From positions 96,881,355 through 96,945,354 of the forward strand of contig OX411544.1 in assembly GCA_948146395.1 (NCBI GenBank): a stretch of DNA of 64,000 nt, read 5' to 3'. The notes below the pieces were generated by a model. The model saw only the letters and a program-made list of their open reading frames with translations, made no database searches and had not been told where the DNA came from. This DNA is from Fragum whitleyi. Taxonomy: Eukaryota > Mollusca > Bivalvia > Cardiida > Cardiidae. Made by a program: the position numbers and the translations under genes. Positions 44,107 to 54,452 of this stretch are shown here, piece by piece (position 1 is the stretch's first letter; each line of letters begins with the position of its first letter).

Positions 44107-44405
44107 GCCCCAATAAAAGCAGGTCAATGGCTCTTTTCTTTGTCAATCAACAAAGGGCAATAACTCATAAAATTTGATGAATAGTTATGGTTCTTGTGCA
44201 CTGCACTTCTCAACCAGATCTATCCACCCGTAAGTTTCATGATTCTAGCTTGCATGCTTTTAGAGATATGCTCTGGACAAAAAAAGCGGTCTATTGATGG
44301 ACAGACCTACCAACAAGTGGGGTCTTTCCAAAGACCTGGACGGACAGGCCAACCAACAAAAGCAAAGCAATATACCCCTTTTCTTTGAAGGGGGCATTAA
44401 TACGA
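44107..44405 (-). mobile_element. Helentron-like H5-related element
   Basis: ATGCCCCAATAAAAGCAGGT at the left and TTGAAGGGGGCATTAATA at the right give complementary ends. The core GGGCAATAACTCATAAAATT, CTGCACTTCTCAACCAGATC and TAAGTTTCATGATTCTAGCT is shared with 9981-10285. It lies just inside intron 1. Confidence 0.55.
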
Positions 44406-44746
44406 AATGAGCTAAAATGCATTTTAGACGTGTTGGTGCATGAAGAAAGACTAAACATGGACAAATGTCGATTAACATTTTGTAGCCAGGGTTGCATATA
44501 TGGTCTACAAGATACAAATTTTATTTAGTGTTGGGTTTCATAGTAACATCTATAACATATGCAATTTAACGCTTTTATCGCATAAGTCTGCAAAAACTAT
44601 GATAATGCGCTTTTAAAGCGTTTTGTGACTGTAGTTTTCGAAAAAAAATCACTTTTCTTTGAATTTCAAGTTACCCAATCGGGATATGACCTTGATAGAT
44701 ACGAATCAGAAACCAATGTAACTGAGTATTGGAATACCAAACATAC

Positions 44747-44868
44747 TCTGTATATTTCCGTGAAGATGTCACATATTTTTTATTCGATGTAACACTTAAT
44801 CTGTCAAGATTAATCAGTTTTTGAAAAATACTACGACTTTTGCTTGAAAGCATGTAAACAGAAGCCAT
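44747..44868 (-). CDS. PPR-like gene, exon 1 with likely mitochondrial presequence
   Basis: Start ATG at 44868-44866 in a good context (AAAGATGG), 40 codons and two bases, donor GTATGT. The peptide MASVYMLSSKSRSIFQKLIN then LDRLSVTSNKKYVTSSRKYT is rich in Ser, Arg and Lys with one Asp, as expected of a matrix-targeting presequence. The frame is also open upstream to an ATG at 44961; the downstream start is preferred for presequence character and context. The two-base end is completed by exon A. Confidence 0.65.
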
Positions 44869-45399
44869 CTTTATCTTTGTTTCCCTGCACATTTCACACT
44901 GAAATCGTTTTGAAATGTATAGGTAGGGCACCATAATAGACTGGTTCTGCTGTCGACTCATGTATGTACCTCATGTGTATGCTAGGCGCAATTATCTTTA
45001 CTTTTGGGTTTTCTATTTGTTTCAATCTTTGATGTCACAGTGACGCTCCCCGATACATGATTATGTAAACATTATCTTATTCGTAATTCGAAGTTTCTAA
45101 ATTATCTTTAATATCATATCTTTGAAAATGTATTTTTTGTAAATTTTATATAGGGCCTATTGTTTCATTATTATTAGCGACCGTTTAGAATTAATATAGA
45201 TTACAGACGCTGACACCAAAGCATATTCTCTGACTGAATATAAAAGTAATGAGAGCGTGAAAATTCATGATATAGTAAGGAATTTCACAAATATATCACA
45301 TATTTTTTTCTTTTCTGTTACTCACGATGCAATATCTGTGAAGTCATCGGCACGGTTCGAGAGCGCTAAACGTCCACGATATTGATTTAATAATTAATT
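44869..45399. promoter_or_regulatory. Putative promoter and 5' region of the PPR-like gene
   Basis: About 530 bases between the start codon and a LINE insertion. AT-rich; AGTGACGCTCCCCGATACAT and CGGCACGGTTCGAGAGCGCT are modestly CpG-rich. No TATA box is obvious at a fixed distance. Regulatory role is inferred from position only. Confidence 0.3.
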
Positions 45400-45415
45400 T
45401 GAAAATAAATCATCA

Positions 45416-46438
45416 ATGAATATAGTGTTATTGGATGCAAAATCAGCATTTGACGTTGTAAATCATGACAACTTAATGAGAAGACTATATCATATTGGTG
45501 TTACAGACAACCATTGGAATATCATTCAAAGTTTACACACAAATGCTAGTACCTGTATCAAATGGAACAATAGAATCTCGGACACATTCCCCATTAGTCA
45601 AGGCATTAGACAAGGAGGCATACTTAGTGCTGATCTTTATAAAGTCTATGTTGATCCATTACTTCATAGGCTTCAAAACTCAAACCTTGGACAACGTATT
45701 GGTGATATATCATGCCCGGCCACGGCCTGTGCTGACGATGTAACTCTAAACAGTTTAAACCAAATAGAAACACAAACTCTTATTAACATAGCTCACGATT
45801 ATAGTAAAAAGCAAAGGTACTTGCTCCAGCCCTCCAAGAGTGTCGTATTAAATATTGGTAAACACACAACCTCTCAAGAATACGCCATGGGTGACACTGT
45901 GATGCCAAATGTTGAGCATGCTACACATCTTGGAATACAGAGGGCCACATCCTTAAATGCGACGATTGATTTAACAGTAACTGAAAATATTAAGAAAGCA
46001 CGGAGAGCAACCTACAGTTTATTATCAGCCGGACTTCATGGTGAATGTGGTTTGGACCCGCTTACGTCACTACATCTGATAAAAGTGTTTGTATTACCAG
46101 TACTGCTGTACGGACTTGAAATATTAATTCCAAAACAAAAGTACACCAATAAATTAGAACTGTTTCAAAAGAAGTTACTGAAACAAATCCTATCAATACC
46201 CCAAACTGCTGCAGATCCAGCTCCATATATTTTATCAGGCTTCTTACCTATTGAGGAGCAAATTGAGATTAAGATATTGACATTCTTTAACAATATATGC
46301 CAGCTTAGCGAACAAAGCACAGAAAAGAAGCTAGCCAGACGACAACTTGCGGTAAAAAGCACAGACAGTCTGAGCTGGTTTATTGCTGTAAAAAACTATT
46401 TTGGAAATATGACTTGGGAGATATTAACCATCATATAG
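45416..46438 (+). pseudogene. LINE reverse transcriptase, C-terminal part (frame 1 of 2)
   Basis: 340 codons. Motif A LLDAKSAFDVVNH (residues 5-17), motif B QGIRQGGILSADLYKVYVD (62-80), and motif C with CADDV (105-109) in place of the usual YADD. Thumb-like region follows (PYILSGFLPIEEQ). The N-terminal endonuclease and RT fingers are missing. A frameshift near 46414 moves the rest to another frame, so it cannot be active. Confidence 0.85.
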
Positions 46439-47010
46439 ATAATCCTCCACAGGTGAAATTCTGGAAGACCAGAGTATATAATACTATATCTAATAAATTC
46501 AGTGAGTCACTACTAAGCTCTGCCAAGTTGTACAAATCGCTTAGATATATGAACATTACATATACCCCGGGGGAAATTCATCCAAACATTAACACTCTTG
46601 GTAATTCTATTAGAGAGATCAATAGACTTCCAATAAAGATAAAACTCTTAACCTCTACTTATATTCTGCAAACTAATCGATCAGTATTTAACCAAAACCG
46701 GATTAACCCATTATGTCAGCTATGTAATCAATTGCCAGACGATACCGAGCATTTTATTTTAAATTGTGTCTGCTTAGACTCAGAAAGAAAGACTGTGCTT
46801 ACAGATATACATTTGGAATACAAAGCATTAGTAAACACTGATTTTCACTGTCTATCGCAGTATGAACAAGTAAAAATAATACTTGACTGTTCACACCTCA
46901 GAGTTAAACCCGAAAGGATTAAGGCATTGGAGTGTCAGTGTAGACGGCTAGTTTATATTTTACATTCAGCAAGATACAAACTTCTTGCTTCAATCAAGAC
47001 CAAGCATTAA
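46414..47010 (+). pseudogene. LINE C-terminal domain with CCHC finger (frame 2 of 2)
   Basis: Continues the preceding frame after a shift. It contains CQLCNQLPDDTEHFILNC, a C-x2-C-x8-H-x4-C zinc knuckle typical of the C terminus of non-LTR reverse transcriptases, and ends at a TAA before the 3' AACAG tail. Confidence 0.8.
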
Positions 47011-47275
47011 CCACAATTGGATGATTTATGTGCAACACATGGGTCAGCAGGTTATTTGTCTAAACATCGATTCACAAAGTGTTAGGTAGTAAATAAGTGT
47101 TAATTATCTGTAAAAGTGCTCAAGTATTTATGTTATGGTGATTGGATGTATAGAGTTACTAACAAGTGTGTACAAAGAAAGTTCAACTAACCAACAGTTC
47201 AACCTCAACGAGGGTTCGTCTACATAGGCGGTTAAGAAAGAACAGAACAGAACAGAACAGAACAGATAGTGTGAA

Positions 47276-47674
47276 ACAAATAAAAAAATTTATTGTTAGG
47301 CATAATTAATCTTATCATACATTTTTTGGATTGATTCTGTTTCACCTCTTCATTAGTCAGATTCCGATAAATTCTTTGAAGTGTTATTATAATGGTAAAC
47401 TACGTCAAAACGTAAAACAGAACGTTTATGTTACCCAACACCGTGCGCGACATCTGTGCATTTATTTTTGTTTAACTCAGGGGCTGAGGATAATTACTAT
47501 TAATATATTAAGTTTTCAGGAGAAAATAATTTTGGCGATATATGTATTTTTTTATTTTGAATATACGAACCTTGTCAAGGCACTAAAGGTCTAATAACCA
47601 AGGATGAAATTAGTAATTTTGAGCAACAAACACTTTCTTTATGTTTCTAATGTTTTAATAAGATTTCGCATTAA
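47276..47674. other. AT-rich spacer
   Basis: No feature recognised between the LINE tail and the next coding remnant. Confidence 0.3.
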
Positions 47675-47980
47675 GAAAAACATCAACAAGTAGATACCAG
47701 CAAATATGCTTTTAAAAGGAAAATTTGTAATACACCAGATTACTTCAAAGAACAGGATACCATCCTACAAAAACAAATCATTCTGTTAAACGAACAGGTA
47801 CGTCAGATTAACTTAACATTGGATACATATTCCCCTCCCCTTTCTAGCGATCTTCATGTAAGCTCAAACTACAAGAAGGGCAAACACAGAGAAAGAGTAA
47901 GGAGAACATACTACAAATTTAGTCTGTACAAAGATGGTATACACCCAGACAAACTTCTAGCTCAGGTGTGGCTAAAAAAA
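47675..47980 (+). pseudogene. Coding remnant with DGIHP motif, unrecognised mobile-element protein
   Basis: 102 codons open to a TAA at 47978-47980, with no ATG near the start. The segment KRKICNTPDYFKEQDTILQK, NEQVRQINLTLD, HRERVRRTYYKFSLYKDGIH, PDKLLAQVWLKK has strong coding character. DG-x-H-P near the C terminus resembles the Asp/His block of SGNH/GDSL-type folds and C-terminal tails of mollusc repeat-encoded proteins. Both comparisons are from memory and unproven. Confidence 0.4.
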
Positions 47981-48295
47981 TAACCAGAATCATACAGGAA
48001 ACCTGCTACATCAACAAAAAACAAAACATAAGACCAAAATAAAAAACTCCAATAGAAAACAAAATGCAGTAAGCATGGGCTTTCCAAGCTAAACTGCCAT
48101 ACAACATAGTACGAAGTCCCTTACTTTCCACACATTGATCTTCTTTATCTTTTACATCACGGATTTTCCGAGCTAAACTGTTTCATACTTTAAAAATTCA
48201 AACATGGCGGAAGGCATTGACAGATCTTTTGTGGGACGTTTCACCTAAACACCAGCTAAAAATACACATACAGAACAAACAAATAAAAAGAGAGA

Positions 48296-49363
48296 ATGAG
48301 ACCCGGATCAGACTCTGAAAATTGTCTCCAATGTGAAAACAATCTCAATGACTGTGTGGACTACCTCCAGTGTGTGCATTGCGGACTCCACTTCTGTATT
48401 AAATGTATTAAATTATCAATTGAACAGTAAAAATTGATAAAAAGTCCTAGGCTAAACCTATCGTGGACATGTCCAACATGCAAATACACGTTACCAACAC
48501 TTAACCTAACAGAAAGCGTAAATGAGATCAGAAAATCCAACAACGAGAGGTTGACCGAACTTGAACATGACATGGACACAATAGACGAAAAAATAGAAAT
48601 CAAAGTAACAGAAAATAAGAAAGAATTGAGAAAAGAAATAATGGATGAACTCAAGAGTGACATAAACAACAAAGTTGATTCCAGAATCAGGGAACATACA
48701 GACAGGAAAAATCGAAACATGAACATAATGATCTACAACCTAGAAGAATCAACAGAAACAAACCCAATAATGCGGAAGGAACATGATATGGGAAAGTTCT
48801 TAGACATATGTCATTCTCTAGATGTAGATGTTAGTGTGAAAACAGCATTTAGAATTGGCAACAAAAAAGAAAATGGAATCAGACCATACAAAGTCGTATT
48901 AGAAGACAAAAACAGGAAACATGAACTATTAAGCAAAGCCAAGCAGATAAAAAACAATGCTCCGACGAATTTAAAAAAAGTGATATTCTCAGCAGAATAC
49001 ACACCAGAACAGAGAGAAGAGAGAAAACTACTCCTAAAGGATTTAGAAACAGCCCGACTAACCGACAAAACAGCAAAAATCAAAAATGGTAAAATAGTTA
49101 GTATGACTAAAAATGAGAAAACAGAAGATGACATACATACACATAAACCCAACCAACCAAATAGTGAAAATAAAACAACTGAAGACTCCTTATGTGAAAC
49201 AATGTCTATATTCCTCGACGAAACCATAATCAATGAAAAAAGTAAACAAGAAGATAATGAAGAAGATATAACAAAAATTTGTGGCATAAGGATTTCCCCA
49301 ACACCCCCCTCGTCTCCAGACGTGGAAAGAAATAGGACACATGTTTTAGTTTTAACAATGTAA
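48296..49363 (+). pseudogene. CR1-like ORF1: PHD-like finger, coiled coil, RNA-binding-type protein
   Basis: ATG at 48296 opens MRPGSDSENCLQCENNLNDC. One in-frame TAA at 48428-48430 interrupts an otherwise open frame to 49363. Zinc ligands: C-x2-C (ENCLQC), C-x2-C (QCVHC), CIKC, and CPTC after a Trp, the layout of a PHD finger; the usual His looks replaced by Cys (HFCIKC). A coiled coil (about 48550-48700) and a conserved NRNMNIMIYNLEES block as in LINE ORF1 RRM-like domains follow. A Lys/Thr-rich tail ends the protein. Confidence 0.75.
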
Positions 49364-49369
49364 ATATAA

Positions 49370-51080
49370 CTACTGTAAATACAAGTGTTTTAACTACAAA
49401 CAGAATCAAAATTCTGTATACGAATGCAGACACTTTAACGAATAAGTTGGCAGAATTGAAAATCATTTCCCAAGACAAAAAACCAGATTTAATTGTGATT
49501 ACAGAAACTGATCCAAAAAATTCCACCTTTGAAATAGTAGACGAATCTTTTACACTTAATGGCTATGAACATTTTAGAACAAAACATGATAACGGTAGAG
49601 GAATTATTATATATCACCACAGTGGTTTAGCCGTCTCCAAAGTAGATATATACAACAACCAAATTGAATCTCTATGGATTAATATCAAACTTACAAACCG
49701 AGACAATCTCCTTCTGGGTTGTGTATATAGAAATCCCTCAACTAACATCACCTCCACACACAATACATGTCAACTTATAGAAGAAGCCTCCAACCGTGGA
49801 AACTCACACTTTTGTATACTTGGTGATTTCAACTATAAAGACATAAACTGGTCCCTACAAGAGGTCAAAGGAAGAGATGACAATCCTGCCAATATATTCC
49901 TAGAATGCATCAGGGACAATTTTTTAATACAACATATTGACAAACCAACAAGGTACAGGGAAAACGATTCGCCATCCATTTTAGATCTTGTACTAACAAA
50001 TGAAGAAAACATGATCAACAACGTTGATTACCTACCAGGTCTTGGAAAAAGTGATCACCTGTGTCTACTGATGAACTTCATCTGTTATACAACCAAACCA
50101 TCAAACATCTCACGAAAGAGAAACTACTCTAAAGGCAATTACCAAATCATAAACGAAGAACTGAAATCCAAAAATTGGGATGACATTCTAGTGGGTGATG
50201 TTGATGAAATATGGAAGTCCTTTGCCGATACCCCCAATCACATTCTAGATAAACACATACCAGTGTGCAAAGACAAAAATAATTCATCTAACAAAGTCCC
50301 CTGCTTGAATGCTGAAACCAAAAAGAAAATAAGGAAGAAACATTTAAAATGGTCAAAATTCAAACACTGTCCATCAACAGAGAATTACAACCTCTACAAA
50401 ATGGCAAGAAATGAAGCTACATCAGCAATACGAAAATCAAAATATAATTTCGAAAAAGACCTATCAACTAAAATAAACACCGATAATAAAATCTTCTGGA
50501 AGTATGTTCGAGATAACAACAAAACAACAACCAGTATTGGAGCCATACAAAATGAAAATGGAGAATTAATCTCAGATGACCAATCAAAAGCAAACATATT
50601 AAACAACTACTGTGCTAGTGTTTTCATAGAAGATCAGGTAACATCTGATAAACAACCAACAGTAAGGGAAACCAATTCACCAGATGACTATGCCGGAAAT
50701 TACCTATCCGATATCCAAATCAATGAAGACATTGTATTTAAAACTCTGAAAGAAACTAAACCAAATAAATCACAAGGGCCTGACGGAATTCACCCCAAGG
50801 TAATTAAAGAATGTTCTGAAACACTAAAATATCCTTTGACAAAGATATTTCAGACATCAATCACTACAGCAAAAGTTCCTGAAGAGTGGAAGAAAGCCAA
50901 CGTTACTCCAATTTACAAATCTGGTGATAAATCAATGCCCGAAAACTATCGACCAATTAGTATTAGTTCGGTCTGTTCCAATATCATGCAAAAGATAATA
51001 AGAGACAACATTCAAAAACACATGGAAGAAAACGAACTCTTTACAACAGCACAGTATGGTTTCTTAAAAGGAAAATCATG
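49370..51080 (+). pseudogene. CR1-like ORF2 part 1: AP-endonuclease and RT N-terminus
   Basis: Open from upstream of a TTG at 49447; the frame overlaps the end of ORF1, so the true start is unclear. Endonuclease motifs, counted from 49447: ITETD (Glu20), GCVYRNP (91-97), LGDFN (125-129), KSDHL (201-205). The RT entry follows: KPNKSQGPDGIHPKVI, YRPISISS and QYGFLKGKS, then a TGA caused by a frameshift near 51075. Confidence 0.85.
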
Positions 51081-51602
51081 AACCCTCATCTCCTAGAAAG
51101 TATGGACGACTGGACAGAATCAATAGACAAAGGGGAGGGGACAGACGTGATCTTCTATGACTTCAAAAAAGCCCTCGATACAATCTCACATGAAAAGTTA
51201 ATAACAAAATTGGCTAAGTATGGAATCATAGGAAATGTACAAATTTGGATTAAGGAATTCCTATCAAACAGATCCCAAAACGTATTTATAAATGGAAGAA
51301 CATCAAATTCAGTCAAAGTGACCAGTGGAGTCCCTCAAGGTAGCGCCCTAGGACCCATCCTTTTTCTCATCTTTATAAATGACCTTCCAGAAGAAGCTAC
51401 TACTCTAATCAGATTGTTTGCGGACGACACCAAAACCTATACAGCAATAAGAAACGAAAATGATAAAACATCACTACAACAAACCACTGATAATTTCTGC
51501 AAATGGTCAAAATATTGGAAACTCAACTTCAACCCCAACAAATGCAAACATCTACATATTGGAAAAAAAGGACCAAGAAACGACATATTATATGACAAAT
51601 GA
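51078..51602 (+). pseudogene. CR1-like ORF2 part 2: RT catalytic core
   Basis: Continues in a new frame. Motif A FYDFKKALDTISH (Leu where Phe is usual), motif B SGVPQGSALGPILFLIFIND, motif C LFADDTK (Asp pair intact). A frameshift near 51580 ends the frame. Confidence 0.85.
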
Positions 51603-51924
51603 AGACAACAAAAGAGTAAAAATTAATCAAGTTACAGAAGAAAAAGACCTAGGCATTATAGAAGATGAACAACTATCATTTGAGCACCACATCAACAACA
51701 AAATCAAAATAGCTAATAGGAACCTTGGTGTTATCATAAGGACTTTTTCATGTATTGATAAACAAATCTTTCTTAACCTGTATAAGGCTCTGGTAAGACC
51801 GCATCTGGAATACGCTTGTACTGTATGGGCACCTCATCTAAAAAAAACACAAAAAAGCGATAGAAAATGTTCAACGAAGGGCGACAAAATTAATTCCAGG
51901 ACTAAGACCACTACCCTACAATGA
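51570..51924 (+). pseudogene. CR1-like ORF2 part 3: RT thumb region
   Basis: Third frame: TNEDNKRVKINQVTEEKDLG, IANRNLGVIIRTFSCID, LYKALVRPHLEYACTVWAPH. It shifts again in an A-rich tract (about 51838-51856). Confidence 0.8.
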
Positions 51925-52306
51925 AAGGCTAAAACAACTCGGACTTCCAACTCTAGAGTACCGCAGACTAAGAGCTGATATGCTCCAAACCTTCAAAATC
52001 TTGAACAAATACGACATTACAACTAAGCCAAATCTACTAACCAGAAATCTATCGTCACGTACTAGAGGAAATGATCTTAAACTATTCAAGAGATACTCAA
52101 GAACTAATATAAGGAAACAATCATTTACAAATAGAATAGTTGATATATGGAACGAATTACCAAATGAGATAGTAAATTCCCCCAGTATAAATGCCTTCAA
52201 TAGCAGAATTAACAACCATTGGCGCAACCACCCCCAAAATTTCACAGCAGATTGCCTAAAAAATGAAGCGAGAAGAACTCAAACAGATGGGCCCCAGAAG
52301 CCGTAG
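51850..52306 (+). pseudogene. CR1-like ORF2 part 4: C-terminal domain
   Basis: Fourth frame: KAIENVQRRATKLIPGLRPL, LPTLEYRRLRADMLQTFKIL, RGNDLKLFKRYSRTNIRKQS, FTNRIVDIWNELPNEIVNSP, SINAFNSRINNHW. These blocks are typical of the C terminus of CR1/L2-like RT proteins. TAG stop at 52304-52306. Confidence 0.8.
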
Positions 52307-52445
52307 GCTTACCAAGGGCCTACGAACCGTAAGTTAAACCGTAAGTTAAACGATATTAATAATGCCTAGAAAAGAAGCAAATATTTTCTCTATTTCCTAG
52401 TGCCTTATCGCAACCATTTTTCAAATGAGTTTGCTAATTTTTGTG

Positions 52446-52905
52446 TTAACCCTTGTCATGCTGAAAAAAACCCTCTGCTTAAATTACATCAAAATCACTG
52501 AAGGTTCTTTTTGCACTAATGGTTTAAACCTATTTATTTTACATCGATTAGGACTCAAGTTCGCACAATTTAGATTAATCCCTCTCGATATTGCTTCCTG
52601 GAAAATTCACCAGTACTCGAACCGTATGTGCGGGCCAATGAAAGAACCAAGATCGATAGCCGCTCCCGGGAATCGAGCAAAGGATCTTTAGGTCAAGAGG
52701 CCAACGGACCTCCTCTAGACCACGGACACCAAACACTACATATTTTGCATTAATTGAAGTGAGTTTTTATTTGCGAATACAATTTTTAAACATTTCTAGT
52801 ATAAAATTGAAAAAATAGTTGGTAAAAACATATGTGCAGTCTGATCTCAACCTGTACCTCATGCCAAAGCAGTTATATTCCAGATTCAGCCTGAAAAGGG
52901 TTAAT
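52446..52905. mobile_element. TTAA-MITE with inserted tRNA-like SINE sequence
   Basis: TTAACCCTTGTCATGCTGAA at 52446 and CAGATTCAGCCTGAAAAGGGTTAA at 52882-52905 frame the region; GTGCAGTCTGATCTCAACCT near 52833 is the MITE interior. On the minus strand 52640-52735 has tRNA-like GTGTCCGTGGTCTAGAGGAG (A box) and TTTGCTCGATTCCCGGG (B box), suggesting a SINE insertion. Confidence 0.55.
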
Positions 52906-54452
52906 GATTCATTAGTAACTTAAAGGTACAAGTCCACAAAAAGCACCAAACACTTTTGATTAAAGGACACATCATCTCTCGCAAATACAGCTGCAGTTTC
53001 AAAGTTAATGTTGATCATTCAAATTCTACATATCTTAACGTATAAGTTCGCACTCGCTGTAACTTCTTTTATATGAGTGACAGAGAGAGAGAGAGAGATG
53101 TCAGCATTAGGTCACTAAGATATCGTAACAAAAGCTATTTCATCGGAAGATTCTAAATCTGAGCGTCGCTTGTTGCATAAAGTTATATTGTAAAGCGCAT
53201 ATCTTTCACGAAGATTTCTTAGGAATATAATAGATTCTAAATGGAAAAACGAACCTTCACTTAATAAATCGAAAATTTGTGTTTTAAAAATCTTACCCAG
53301 CGGGATTTATTATCTTCTCTAACGAACGCACCTTTGGTTAGTAAATTGCTAAAGACGGTAAAAGAACTAATGGTATAGCACAAATATGCAAATATATCGT
53401 CTGCTTCTATTTGTCCAACGCTACTATCAAATTAGGTCACAGGAAAGTGTACTTGCTACATCATGTTATCCCCCATAAACTGGGCTACAAGGTTAGACAT
53501 TTACACGTAGTTATTATCTCCCTTAGACCATGGAAAAGCCAATAGGCAAACTTCCGCTTTGTCATTGGATAATATTCTTGCGCGAAAGTTTAGTACGCGT
53601 GGTTAAGCTTTGGGGCCTGATCTTTCATTTGAAAGGCGTTTCTGAATAATCTATAACCTTGATAGAATTCTTGTATAATGCCTTTTTCAAAATGCACAGT
53701 TATCTGATAGATACAAGTCTTCAAAAAGAGTAAATTCAACGATAGAGGGCACTTCGTTTTTGAAAAGCTATTAACATCCGACTGGATTGTTCCCACGTAG
53801 TAACTCTGGTGAACGTAAACGTCCACTAAACGTCCACCAAAAATCGAAAAATAAATGGAAGTCACATTTTGGTATTGAGTTTACAGAAGTTGTGATAAAT
53901 CGACACCTTCCTTTAAATTATCTTTATTCCTCACTATACAATCGTGTACTGACCGTATTCGGAGCGGTTTCTGTACATTTCAGCTTATGGAGGCTTAATG
54001 ATTAATTTAGGAGCATATTCAAACTAATCCTGTAAATCATAGCACTTATTTTCACCGTTCTATCCATCATACATTGAACTAAGGTGCCAAACTCCTTTTC
54101 AATAATTGTTTCATTAATGCGATCTATGAAACGATCATAGGACGTCGAATCTCGTGAAATCGCATTTCCCCTTATTTACCAATATAGGGTATATATCGTT
54201 TTCATGCGTCCTGTTACTGTTACGTGTATATTTCATTGCGTCTGAATGATGAAAAATATTTATAAGCGGTTGACCTAAAGAGCATATATTCAGCTTGTCT
54301 ACGTTTATGAAATGCTGGTCACACTGTCTTGCATTCAGGAAACGAAAGCTCACCGCGAACAATTTCTATGGCGAGAAGTCTTGAGCGCACCACACCAAAA
54401 ATGAACCGGTTGCTTGGCAACCAAAGTGACTCGACTCAAAGCTTAATCCAAA
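52906..54452. other. Intergenic DNA, no supported gene
   Basis: A GAGAGAGAGAGAGAG tract lies at 53083. Two overlapping open frames near 53590-54005 on opposite strands lack splice or homology support. Some CpG-containing unique sequence near 54100-54420 could be regulatory, but nothing can be named. Confidence 0.35.

Larger units (their letters stand above)
15505..44868 (-). other. Nine-exon gene model: mitochondrial PPR-like protein (311 codons found)
   Basis: Exons on the minus strand, in order: 44868-44747, 41365-41145, 35810-35688, 32993-32899, 25866-25808, 24638-24555, 22461-22423, 18819-18729 and 15603-15505. Lengths (122, 221, 123, 95, 59, 84, 39, 91, 99) sum to 933 = 311 codons. Each split codon is completed in frame, with AG acceptors and GT donors at every junction and no stop inside. 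The product has a basic, Ser-rich N terminus with no acidic residue before position 22, then helix-pair repeats of pentatricopeptide type. PPR proteins in animals mostly act in mitochondrial RNA metabolism. I cannot name the orthologue. The 3' end is uncertain: there may be further exons, or exon H may run on to a stop at 15460. Confidence 0.7.
45400..47275 (+). mobile_element. 5'-truncated LINE (non-LTR retrotransposon)
   Basis: The insertion starts within the reverse transcriptase and ends with a 3' tail AGAACAGAACAGAACAGAAC (47240-47268) after TTCAACCTCAACGAGGGTTC. The coding part is 45416-46438 plus 46414-47010, separated by one frameshift. It lies head-to-head with the PPR-like gene. Clade not assigned. 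Confidence 0.8.
47990..52365 (+). mobile_element. CR1-like LINE, nearly full length
   Basis: ORF1 (48296-49363) and ORF2 (about 49370-52306) are followed by a 3' end with two direct copies of CGTAAGTTAAAC (52328-52351), as in CR1-type 3' repeats. ORF1 has a PHD-like finger and coiled coil; ORF2 has AP-endonuclease, RT and a C-terminal domain. One nonsense codon and three frameshifts show it is dead but not very old. The 5' boundary is a guess. Confidence 0.8.

Noticed and set aside
48361..49526. Minus-strand frames up to 158 codons opposite LINE ORF1
   Set aside because: Antisense shadows of the A-rich ORF1/ORF2 coding strand.
53590..54005. Pair of opposite-strand open frames
   Set aside because: No splice sites, domain or codon bias; composition like the surrounding intergenic DNA.
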